DNA from: JADJXV01 sp046328995
GTDB taxonomy: Bacteria; Bacteroidota; Ignavibacteria; Kapaibacteriales; UBA961
Assembly (NCBI GenBank): GCA_046328995.1
Contig: JAXLVN010000002.1
Coordinates: forward strand, 496,001 to 560,000
Direction: 5' to 3'
Length of the DNA stretch: 64,000 nucleotides
Each line of letters starts with the position of its first letter. Within the stretch, counting starts at the first letter, position 1. The notes under the pieces were generated by a model, which did no database searches, had not been told where the DNA came from, and saw nothing but the letters and a program-made list of their open reading frames with translations. The position numbers and the translations under genes were made by a program. This document shows, one piece after another, positions 8,066-15,801 of the stretch.

Positions 8066-9436
8066 TCACCGAACACAAACAGTCTTAGCATTTACAAATT
8101 CACGAATCCCGAGGGTGGAGAGTTCGCGGCCAAAACCCGAATGCTTTATCCCGCCGAACGGCAGGCGCACATCGGACTTCACATAATCGTTGACATAACA
8201 TGTACCGGCATTGATGAGCGAGCGGACGATGACTTCACCACGCGCAACATCCCGCGTAAATACAGCAGCACCAAGACCATAGACACTATCATTGGCGATG
8301 CGAATGGCGTCCGCTTCACTGTCGGCCGGGATAATTGCAGCAGCCGGACCGAAGAGTTCTTCGTGATAAGCGGGCATCGACGGCGCCACATTGGTCAGCA
8401 ATGTCGGCGGATAAAACGCACCCGGATGATCGGGAAGTGTGCCGCCAAGCAAGAGTTTCGCGCCGGCAGCGATGGAGCGCTCCACTTGAGAATGAAGGGC
8501 ATCGCGCAGGTCATGCCGGGCGAGTGGTCCGAGGTCGGTTGTAGGGTCGAATGGACTACCGAAGCGTTTCGCGCTCAGCTTTTGGAAGAAGACTTCTTCC
8601 ACTTGGTTCAGAATTGTTCGTGGCACAATAAAGCGTTTGGCGGCGATGCAGCTTTGCCCGGAGTTAATACACCGTGAGGTAACGCAGGACTCGACCGCCT
8701 GCTCGATATCGGCATCCTCGAGTATCAGATACGCATCGCTTCCGCCGAGCTCAAGCACCGATTTTTTGAGCGCGGCGCCTGCATTTTTGGCGACCGACAT
8801 ACCGGCTTTCGTGCTGCCGGTAAAGGTCACAGCGTGGACAAATGGACTGCGCATGACGGCAGGAATATGCCGCACTTCGGCGTAAATATTGGTCAGTAAA
8901 CCTGAAGGAAGTCCGGCATCCAGAATGAGTTGTTCAATTGCCTGCGCGCAGCCGAAGGTATTGGGCGCATGCTTGAGGAGAACGGCATTTCCGGCCATAA
9001 GCGCCGGTGCGGCGAAGCGGAACACCTGCCACAGCGGGAAATTCCACGGCATAATCGCGAGTACTGTGCCGAGTGGACGGTAAGAAACGTAGCTTTGGAT
9101 AAATTCTGTCGGAATGTGTTCATCCGCGAGCATTTGTGCGGCATGATCAGCAAAATACCGGCAGGCGAGGGCGCATTTTTCGGCTTCTGCTTTGCCTTGG
9201 GCGAGCGGCTTGCCCATTTCAAGAGCCATGAGAGCAGCGAGGTCATGGGCTCGTGCGATGAGCAAGTCTGCAATGGTATGAAGGAAGCGGGCACGAAGTG
9301 TCATGTCCGCGCGCGACCATTCTTCAAAAGCATGATGCGTTCGTATGATTCTTTTTTGAAGTTCGGCAGGAGTATGCGCTTCGACGGGTGCGCGCGTGCT
9401 GCCATCATTCGGAGAAGTATTTTCAAAGACATACAT
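8066..9436 (-). CDS. Aldehyde dehydrogenase, succinate-semialdehyde dehydrogenase-like
   Basis: NAD(P)-dependent oxidation of an aldehyde to its acid, 456 residues, cytoplasmic. The catalytic cysteine is C263 in the motif NSGQSC and the general base is E229 in LELGG. MPWNFPLWQ (residues 129-137) and FTGSTKAG (205-212) form the cofactor pocket, and PFGGIKHSGFGRE is near the end. The variant ELGGSDAYLILEDADI matches the succinate-semialdehyde dehydrogenase group (ELGGSDPFIVLxDAD) better than betaine or general ALDHs. It lies 18 bases downstream of the start of nothing recognisable as a pathway partner: the next gene upstream of it in transcription is the response regulator only in map order, with its own start at 10075. 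Specific substrate not proven. Confidence 0.87.
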   Translation of the reverse strand: MYVFENTSPNDGSTRAPVEAHTPAELQKRIIRTHHAFEEWSRADMTLRARFLHTIADLLIARAHDLAALMALEMGKPLAQGKAEAEKCALACRYFADHAAQMLADEHIPTEFIQSYVSYRPLGTVLAIMPWNFPLWQVFRFAAPALMAGNAVLLKHAPNTFGCAQAIEQLILDAGLPSGLLTNIYAEVRHIPAVMRSPFVHAVTFTGSTKAGMSVAKNAGAALKKSVLELGGSDAYLILEDADIEQAVESCVTSRCINSGQSCIAAKRFIVPRTILNQVEEVFFQKLSAKRFGSPFDPTTDLGPLARHDLRDALHSQVERSIAAGAKLLLGGTLPDHPGAFYPPTLLTNVAPSMPAYHEELFGPAAAIIPADSEADAIRIANDSVYGLGAAVFTRDVARGEVIVRSLINAGTCYVNDYVKSDVRLPFGGIKHSGFGRELSTLGIREFVNAKTVCVR

Positions 9437-9454
9437 ACTGCGTTCGGGAGTATT

Positions 9455-10075
9455 CTACCGTCTGGGTTTGAGTAATAATTCTTTGATCGCTTCGATGTTT
9501 TTCTTGTCTTCTTCTTTGTATGTTTTGGGGAGAATCTGCTGTGGCATGGCACTTGACTTGCCGGTAGCATCATATCCGCTATCTCCTCCTCCGCTGCCAT
9601 CTGAAACGGCGGTGGGAGTATATGCTCTGCTTTCGGTACCGGCAGACTTGGTATCTCCGCCAAAATCATCGGCCTGTGCTCTGAGACTCGCCTGAGAAAT
9701 AATGTCTTTGTTGACGACATCACGGATTTTGTCATAAATCGTAGCGCGGGTAAACGGTTTCCCGACAAAGCCTGCGGCACCTGCCTTGATAGCAAGCCCG
9801 ATATTTTCGATATCCGAAATTGCCGTTACCATAACGATTGGAATTTCTTTGGTAACATGAATATGCTTGAGTACTCTCAGAGTCTGATGTCCCGAAATCT
9901 CGGGCATGAGTACATCCAGCATAATAAGTGCGGGGCGGTGCTCGACAGCGAGGGCAATGCCATCATATCCATTGGAGGCGACGTAGGGAATGAATCCGAA
10001 ACTCGAAATAATTTTCGAGAGGATTCTCTGCATCCAGATATCGTCATCTATAATAAGTACAGGTATTTCAGTCAT
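9455..10075 (-). CDS. Response regulator, receiver domain with unstructured tail
   Basis: CheY-like receiver of 206 residues. The phosphoacceptor is D54 (IMLDVLMPEISG), the acidic pocket D10-D12, the switch threonine T84 and the conserved lysine K106 (GKPFT). Residues 1-120 form the receiver; the remaining 85 residues are rich in Gly, Ser and Ala with no recognisable DNA-binding or enzymatic domain, ending in a basic LLLKPRR. It is the last gene of a run motB, fliW, csrA, response regulator with gaps of about 26-43 bases, which suggests a link to motility. No histidine kinase is in the window. Confidence 0.88.
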   Translation of the reverse strand: MTEIPVLIIDDDIWMQRILSKIISSFGFIPYVASNGYDGIALAVEHRPALIMLDVLMPEISGHQTLRVLKHIHVTKEIPIVMVTAISDIENIGLAIKAGAAGFVGKPFTRATIYDKIRDVVNKDIISQASLRAQADDFGGDTKSAGTESRAYTPTAVSDGSGGGDSGYDATGKSSAMPQQILPKTYKEEDKKNIEAIKELLLKPRR

Positions 10076-10101
10076 TGTATTCCTTGAATGAGATTGTGTC
10101 G

Positions 10102-10398
10102 TTATTCACCACTCGCTTGGTTGACCAGCTCTAATTTATCGGTATTGAGCGTGTTCTCGGCGCCGGCGGCCAGCAAGTCGAGTCCACTGATGGCATGCTT
10201 GAGCGCGGAGACTTTCGTCTGCGCTGCCTGACGATTCATTTCGATGATTTTATCATAGACTTCTTTACGATGAACGGGAATATCGCGGGGTGCATCGATT
10301 CCTAAGCGAATGATGCCGCGGTCATTACCGACAACGGTAATGGTAATGGAATTCCCAACGGTGATTATTTCACCCACTTTGCGCGAAAGTACCAGCAT
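10102..10398 (-). CDS. csrA: Carbon storage regulator CsrA with C-terminal extension
   Basis: RNA-binding translational regulator. The first 60 residues are canonical: MLVLSRKVGE, the beta strands ITITVVG and GIIRLGIDAP, and IPVHRKEVYDKI. The protein runs to 98 residues against the usual 60-75, with an extra tail (SALKHAISGLDLLAAG and beyond) of unknown role. CsrA dimers bind GGA motifs over ribosome binding sites. The gene is 29 bases downstream of fliW, whose product antagonises CsrA in flagellated bacteria. A GGAGA ribosome binding site precedes the ATG. Confidence 0.95.
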   Translation of the reverse strand: MLVLSRKVGEIITVGNSITITVVGNDRGIIRLGIDAPRDIPVHRKEVYDKIIEMNRQAAQTKVSALKHAISGLDLLAAGAENTLNTDKLELVNQASGE

Positions 10399-10427
10399 AA
10401 CATTATCTCCAAAAAAGTGAGTAATTC

Positions 10428-11288
10428 CTATTTTTTATTAGTAATAGCGAATGTCGGAGAATATTTGTCCGAGGACAGTATTCTCTGCTCACCTGTTTGA
10501 TTGTTCACATTGATAATCACCGGTGCTTTCATATTGGCAGTCATCTCCGTGCCGAGCGTTACGACAACGAAAGCAGCCGAGTAGGCAGGATTAAATGCCT
10601 CGCGAAGATCATAATTGGTGTCGAGGAGCCAGGGGCTGAGCATCGGGAAGCCGATGGAGGGCTGATCCAGGGATACCAGCCATTTAAACGGCGCGGTCTC
10701 TTCGTCGCTAATGATGATAAAATTCAATAAATTCGAGAAACCCAGAAGTCCATCTTGAAAATGTATAATCTGGCTGTCTGCTACTTCGATCGTACCGAAT
10801 TGAGCGGTAAAGATTGTGCGCACCTTATCTAGCTGCGGTACATTCTCCGGCTGCGGGCGCGGCGTCGTACTCTCGATAATATGCTGCGTAGAATAGCTGT
10901 CGCCGGGGAGTATGATTTGTTCACCCGTCTGCCGTTCGACATTGAGCACAATCGGCGCTTTCATATTGGCGGTCATGCGCTTCTGTTCGTCGAGAAGGGT
11001 CACAATCACAAAGAGCGAGCTTGTATCGAGGTCATAGGTAAAATTCGGTGAGAATTCGACATCGACATACCATGGACTGAGCAGTGGGAACCCAATAGCA
11101 GGGTTTTTAACGGACAGCAGCCAGCGGAAGGGGGCCGTAGCTTCTTCGCTGACGAGGATAAATTCTTGTAATTCGGGGAATCCTAAGAGACCTTCGGGGA
11201 AGGTAAAGACATGTTTGCTCTCGATAGCTACATCACCAAAGTCAGGCGTAGCGATTGAGCGTGCGGTAGGGACAGATGCATCCTGCAT
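10428..11288 (-). CDS. fliW: FliW flagellar assembly factor, two fused FliW domains
   Basis: FliW binds flagellin and CsrA and so ties flagellin translation to filament assembly. Normal FliW is about 130-150 residues; this protein has 286 and contains two complete copies. Domain 1 (about residues 10-140) has the motif FPEGLLGFPEL followed by AIGFPLLSPW. Domain 2 (about 155-280) has FQDGLLGFSNL followed by SIGFPMLSPW. Both keep the TANMKAP(I/V)(V/I)(L/I)NV and TGEQ(I/R)IL segments. The gene sits between motB and csrA, the expected context. The tandem fusion is the odd feature. A GGAG ribosome binding site precedes the ATG at 11288. Confidence 0.93.
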   Translation of the reverse strand: MQDASVPTARSIATPDFGDVAIESKHVFTFPEGLLGFPELQEFILVSEEATAPFRWLLSVKNPAIGFPLLSPWYVDVEFSPNFTYDLDTSSLFVIVTLLDEQKRMTANMKAPIVLNVERQTGEQIILPGDSYSTQHIIESTTPRPQPENVPQLDKVRTIFTAQFGTIEVADSQIIHFQDGLLGFSNLLNFIIISDEETAPFKWLVSLDQPSIGFPMLSPWLLDTNYDLREAFNPAYSAAFVVVTLGTEMTANMKAPVIINVNNQTGEQRILSSDKYSPTFAITNKK

Positions 11289-11331
11289 AATTGTTCTCCA
11301 TGAAGTTGATAAAATTTCTCATCATTATAGT

Positions 11332-12105
11332 TTAGTACGTTGTACTCTTGACTGAGTCTGAAATATAGCCCTCGGACGACGGGGTCGTACGCGGCAAATC
11401 GGATATGATAATTTCCACTCGCCGGTTCTTGGCTCGACCTTCGGCGGTAGTATTGGTCGCGATTGCTTTTGTAGCTCCGAATCCTCGAATAGAAAAATAC
11501 CGCTCCGGCACGCCGCGCTGCAGTAGGTAATATCCTATATTCATAGCACGTTCGGAGGACAGATGCCAATTCGACTCGAACTGAAACGTTCGGATCGGAA
11601 TACTATCAGTGAACCCATCGACGCTGATTTGCTTGTCAATTCCCACAAAAATTGCGGCAATTGAGTCGAGTACTGCAAGAGCCCGGGGCTGAATATCGGC
11701 TTTACCCGACGTAAACAGTAGTGCTTCCGGTAAAGCAAGCTTCAGGCCGTCGGGAGTACGCTCGGCTTTCACGAGTCCATTGTTGATTTCTGTGAGCAAT
11801 GTACGCTCTACTTCGAGCGTAATTTGATCAATAGTTTTCTGCGGCGCTTTCGGCAAAATCGGCTGCGGAATGCCATCGGTACCGGGGAGAATTTTGTCGC
11901 TGTGTGGCTGCTTATCGCCTGTTGGCTTAAAATAATCCGTCATTGCTGCCGAAAATTCCTTGTATTTTCCGCTATCGACCTGCGCCGAGGCATAAAGAAT
12001 CACAAAGAGACCGAGGAGTAGGGTAATCAAATCGGCGTATGTCAACAAATACCTGTCAGCTCCGGCTGCCTCTTCTTCATTGTGACGATGTTTCTGGCGG
12101 CGCAT
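11332..12105 (-). CDS. motB: Flagellar motor stator protein MotB
   Basis: Inner-membrane stator subunit that anchors the motor to peptidoglycan, 257 residues. A single membrane segment at about residues 19-40 (YLLTYADLITLLLGLFVILY) carries the proton-binding aspartate D25, followed by the plug-like SGKYKEFSAAM. The C-terminal OmpA/MotB domain shows VDGFTDSIPI, NWHLSSERA and GRAKNRRVEIIIS. It lies 43 bases upstream of fliW. The usual partner motA is not adjacent: the gene upstream is a secreted T9SS protein. A non-flagellar OmpA-type stator is possible, but the csrA-fliW neighbours favour flagella. Confidence 0.88.
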   Translation of the reverse strand: MRRQKHRHNEEEAAGADRYLLTYADLITLLLGLFVILYASAQVDSGKYKEFSAAMTDYFKPTGDKQPHSDKILPGTDGIPQPILPKAPQKTIDQITLEVERTLLTEINNGLVKAERTPDGLKLALPEALLFTSGKADIQPRALAVLDSIAAIFVGIDKQISVDGFTDSIPIRTFQFESNWHLSSERAMNIGYYLLQRGVPERYFSIRGFGATKAIATNTTAEGRAKNRRVEIIISDLPRTTPSSEGYISDSVKSTTY

Positions 12106-12147
12106 AATAGTATATCTACCGTATATTCAAATAATTAACTCTCTATA

Positions 12148-12192
12148 CCTACTGCCGAACCCTGCACGGATAATGCTATGTCCGGCAGTAGG
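12148..12192 (-). terminator. Hairpin between the beta-propeller gene and motB
   Basis: Perfect 10-base arms CCTACTGCCG (12148-12157) and CGGCAGTAGG (12183-12192) enclose a 25-base loop, and pairing extends imperfectly outward. There is no clear U-run on the minus strand. It probably separates the transcript of the upstream T9SS gene from motB, but a regulatory hairpin in the motB leader is possible. Confidence 0.45.
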
Positions 12193-12205
12193 GTAGAGTA
12201 GAGCA

Positions 12206-15200
12206 TTAGTGTGCAATGACCACTTTCTGCGCAATACGTTCGGTGCCGTCAAGCGTAAAAATTACGGAGTAAACGCCATTGGCCAGGTCTGCTGTTTCGA
12301 AGCGAAGGATGCCATGAGCATCGGCGCCGGAGACAGAATTGTCAAATAAAGTGCCAAGTGATTCACCGAGTAAATTCGTAATCTCGACTTTCAAATGGCT
12401 GACCGGACGATTGAGCTCATAAGAAATAAAGGCAGCGCCACTTGTCGGATTCGGATAAATGGAGGCCGAGAGAGACTCTGTTGCCGTCACTGACGGAGTC
12501 GGCTCATCGACACCGACGACGGTCTCGAAGCCGGCGAGCTTGTAGATAATACCATTAAATGGATCCGATATCCAGAAATTCTTGTCCCGTGGATCATACT
12601 CAATAGCTCGGGCATTAATAGGATTGCCATTGTAGTTGAGCTCCATACGAGTGATTTCTTTACCGAGATTATTTTTGTCAATTTTAATATTATACTGTGA
12701 GGAGCCGTATCCGGTCTGATACACAAATTGCTTACCGTCATAGCATAAGCAACGAGGTCCGGCGGCCACCTGATAGGGGTTCGCCACGGACGAAAGTGTA
12801 GCACCCGTCTCAGGATCGACGGTATAGAGGATCCGCTTACCGTCACGATCACCGACGAGGAGCTTGCCATCGACTAATTCGAGGCCGACCGGGTAGTTCT
12901 TGGCAGGGCTCGGCATCGTACGCTGTACGGTGCCATTGGTATCCATGACGATAATCAGACCACCGCCACCGGTAATATCCGCTAATTTATGAATATACAG
13001 CAATCCCGTCGCACGGTCAAGCGTTAAATCGGTGCAGAGGGTATCGCAATCAATGACACGCTCGACACTGTAGGTCGTAGAGTTGATACGATAGGCTTTC
13101 CGCTCGTAGAAGCTTGTGGCCCAGAGTGAACCCTTGCCATCGTAAGCAAGGCCATACGGGAAGAAAGGCACCGTCACGGTGTTAAGCACCGAACCGATTT
13201 GAATCTGACCTATTGTAAAGGTGCGGGAGGTCCGTGTTTCATTGGGATTCGTCAACGAGGAGACTCTGATGCGGGCGTATTGTGTGTTGCGCGTAGGTAC
13301 TGCCCATTCGAGGTAATCACCGGTGAGATTGTCGGTTATGAGCGACCAGTTCTGACCGTTATTGATAGAATATTCTACTTTGACCGGAGGGGTGAAGCCA
13401 TACCAGGAGAGATGGCGTGTGGTGCCGGTGAGGTATTGTTCACCACCAACAGGCGAGGTAATCTCTTGAGCTGTAATTACTTCAGTCGGAACATCGACCT
13501 CCCACAGTGCGCGGCCATGCGTTGAAGCACGGAGAGTGACTGTATTGGGAACGGCAGGAGTACCGGTATAGAATTGAAGGTCCATGACGGATGTGCTCGG
13601 GAAGCCGGTACCGAGGGGGAACCATGATTCACCGCCGTTATAAGTGCCATAGACACCGATATCGGTCCCTACGAAGATTATTTTCTCATCGTCAGGATGA
13701 ATGGCAAGGCAGTTCGTCGGGACGTCCGGCAAATTTTTACCGATATCTTTCCAGGTCTTACCGAGGTCTGTTGTTTTGAACACGTGAGCCGAGCTAAACC
13801 CTGAGAGTGTGACATAGCAGGTGTTTTCATCATTGGCCGACGGCTCGATATCAGAAACATAGCGGGTAGGTAACCCATTGGTATTAACGGTCATCCAAGC
13901 GTCGGCTTCTTGGCCGCCCCCTTGATTGGTGACCAGAAGTTCACCTCGCTCACTACCAATATAGATAATATCCGGATTGGCTTGTGAAGCCGCGACCATA
14001 GAGATTCTGGACTTGAGGCGCGGCGATACTTTATCCCATTTGGCGCCTTGATTATAGGAGGCATAGAGGGTACTGCGACCGCTGAAGAGGGTATTGGTAC
14101 CGGGATCGACGACGAGCACTGATGCCCAGAGACCGGGATCATTTGTAATGGATGTGCCGATTTGCGAGGCGGTACCGTTTTTGACATCGACTTTTACCAT
14201 GACAGATGCTTCTTGAGTTTCAGCATAGACGATATTCGGGTTTTTGGCATCAATAGCCGTAAAACCGCCGTCACCCCCTGCAATTTCACCCCACCGGGTG
14301 GCTGAATTACTCATTGTTCCGTTGTCCTGTGTGCCGCCGTAAAGTACTTTCGGCTTCGTCTGATCCATAGCAAAATTTCCATGGAACTGCGTGACAGCAA
14401 GACCGTTATTAATCGTGTACCATGTCTCACCGGCGTCATCACTGACATTCATTCCGCCGTCACAACCCATATAGACGGTATTGGGATTAATAGGGCTAAA
14501 ACATGCACAATGCATATCGGGGTGAGTATTGGTACCATAGCCGGCAACGAGTGTCCAATTGGCACCGCTATCGTCCGTACGGAATAAATTCACTCCACCG
14601 GCGAGCACAATCTTGGGATTGGTAGGGTGGATGGCAATAAAGTTATCGTACGAACCCTGACTATTGCTGCCGAAAATATCGGCATCGGTATAGACTTCGG
14701 TCCAGGTTTCACCATTATCGGTAGAGCGGATAATAGCACCGGCGGCAGTACTGTTCGGCACGGCGCGATCGACGAGTGCATAGACTATTTTAGGATCCGA
14801 CGGCGCCATCTGCACAGAGATTCTCCCCACTCCATCGTAGGTGATGTCTTTCTTGTCGCCCCAGGTTTCACCACCGTCGGAAGAACGGTAAATACCTACG
14901 CCGCTCACGGCAACAATCACATCATTCGGGTCTTTAGGATTAATACTGATATCGGAAACACTGCCGAGATTGAGTGTGCGAGTCCACGTAACTCCACCAT
15001 CAGTCGATTTGTAAAAGCCGGAATTGGAGTACACACCGCCGGCATAAATGAGGTTGGAATTGAGCGGATGGACATAAATTTTTGAAAATCCACCGACATT
15101 GGCCAGACCGGTAAGCTTCCAGGTGGCACCGCCGTCGGTTGACTTAAAGACCCCGGCGCCGGAGTAGCCATAATGGCCGCTCGATAATTCGCCGGTAGCA

Positions 15201-15661
15201 GCATAGAGAACGTCCGGGTTCTTGGTGTCAATAGCAACGCACCCCATCGAGATTGAATTTTCGAAGTCCATGATTGGTTCCCATTTACCACCACTATTGG
15301 TAGTCTTCCATACTCCACCGTTCGCTGCGCCTATATAGACGAGGCCATCTTTGGTGGGGTGATGAACGATACTGCGGGTACGGCCGCCGACATCAAATGG
15401 TCCGACCTGTCTCCATTGCGGCTGCTGAGCCAGTAATTGAGCACCGCTTTTTTTAGAGGTATAGAATTTACGCTGCTCCTCGCGGGCTTTGGTAAGAGCT
15501 CCTTCGGGAATTTTACCAAAGGGAAAAGCTCGCGGCTCGAAAAAAGCCCGCTCACGGTCCGCGGGATTACCCTCGCGCTGCTCTTCAACATCTCGCTGTG
15601 CAAAGATTTGCCCGCTTGTCAGGATAAGTGCTGCGGCAAACAGCAGAAAAAATGACTTCAT
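12206..15661 (-). CDS. Secreted sortilin-like beta-propeller protein with T9SS sorting domain (long paralog)
   Basis: Extracellular protein of 1151 residues. The ATG at 15661 begins a signal peptide (MKSFFLLFAAALILTS..., cleavage after FAQ) with a GGAG ribosome binding site upstream; the longer in-frame start at 15751 would put 30 residues before it. Residues about 70-740 hold many VPS10/BNR blades with DGGxTW or DSGANW motifs. They are followed by an Ig-like domain (ITSPVGGEQYLTG), then a second NHL-like propeller (FPYGLAYDGKGSLWA and beyond), then the sorting domain with IYPNPTSG and ending KVVIAH. It is a tandem paralog of the next gene, which lacks the Ig-like and NHL segments. Function unknown; glycan or protein binding is plausible for propellers. 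Confidence 0.85.
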   Translation of the reverse strand: MKSFFLLFAAALILTSGQIFAQRDVEEQREGNPADRERAFFEPRAFPFGKIPEGALTKAREEQRKFYTSKKSGAQLLAQQPQWRQVGPFDVGGRTRSIVHHPTKDGLVYIGAANGGVWKTTNSGGKWEPIMDFENSISMGCVAIDTKNPDVLYAATGELSSGHYGYSGAGVFKSTDGGATWKLTGLANVGGFSKIYVHPLNSNLIYAGGVYSNSGFYKSTDGGVTWTRTLNLGSVSDISINPKDPNDVIVAVSGVGIYRSSDGGETWGDKKDITYDGVGRISVQMAPSDPKIVYALVDRAVPNSTAAGAIIRSTDNGETWTEVYTDADIFGSNSQGSYDNFIAIHPTNPKIVLAGGVNLFRTDDSGANWTLVAGYGTNTHPDMHCACFSPINPNTVYMGCDGGMNVSDDAGETWYTINNGLAVTQFHGNFAMDQTKPKVLYGGTQDNGTMSNSATRWGEIAGGDGGFTAIDAKNPNIVYAETQEASVMVKVDVKNGTASQIGTSITNDPGLWASVLVVDPGTNTLFSGRSTLYASYNQGAKWDKVSPRLKSRISMVAASQANPDIIYIGSERGELLVTNQGGGQEADAWMTVNTNGLPTRYVSDIEPSANDENTCYVTLSGFSSAHVFKTTDLGKTWKDIGKNLPDVPTNCLAIHPDDEKIIFVGTDIGVYGTYNGGESWFPLGTGFPSTSVMDLQFYTGTPAVPNTVTLRASTHGRALWEVDVPTEVITAQEITSPVGGEQYLTGTTRHLSWYGFTPPVKVEYSINNGQNWSLITDNLTGDYLEWAVPTRNTQYARIRVSSLTNPNETRTSRTFTIGQIQIGSVLNTVTVPFFPYGLAYDGKGSLWATSFYERKAYRINSTTYSVERVIDCDTLCTDLTLDRATGLLYIHKLADITGGGGLIIVMDTNGTVQRTMPSPAKNYPVGLELVDGKLLVGDRDGKRILYTVDPETGATLSSVANPYQVAAGPRCLCYDGKQFVYQTGYGSSQYNIKIDKNNLGKEITRMELNYNGNPINARAIEYDPRDKNFWISDPFNGIIYKLAGFETVVGVDEPTPSVTATESLSASIYPNPTSGAAFISYELNRPVSHLKVEITNLLGESLGTLFDNSVSGADAHGILRFETADLANGVYSVIFTLDGTERIAQKVVIAH

Positions 15662-15801
15662 AACAATACTCCATAATGATAGGATAATAACAATTCTATT
15701 TCTATAATAATTTTGGGACCACAAGATACGCAAAGGACTGCTAATAATCAAACCCCAAAGCCTGTTAGCTCTGTATTGCAGCCATTGAGCCGAGTAAAAA
15801 A

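Noticed and set aside
7988..8677. 229-codon plus-strand open frame.
   Set aside because: It is antisense to the aldehyde dehydrogenase gene, whose catalytic motifs are intact, and it starts in a tandem repeat.
9546..9561. TGGCACTTGACTTGCC matches the sigma-54 -24/-12 consensus on the plus strand.
   Set aside because: It lies inside the response regulator gene, which is on the other strand, and no plus-strand gene follows. Probably a chance match.
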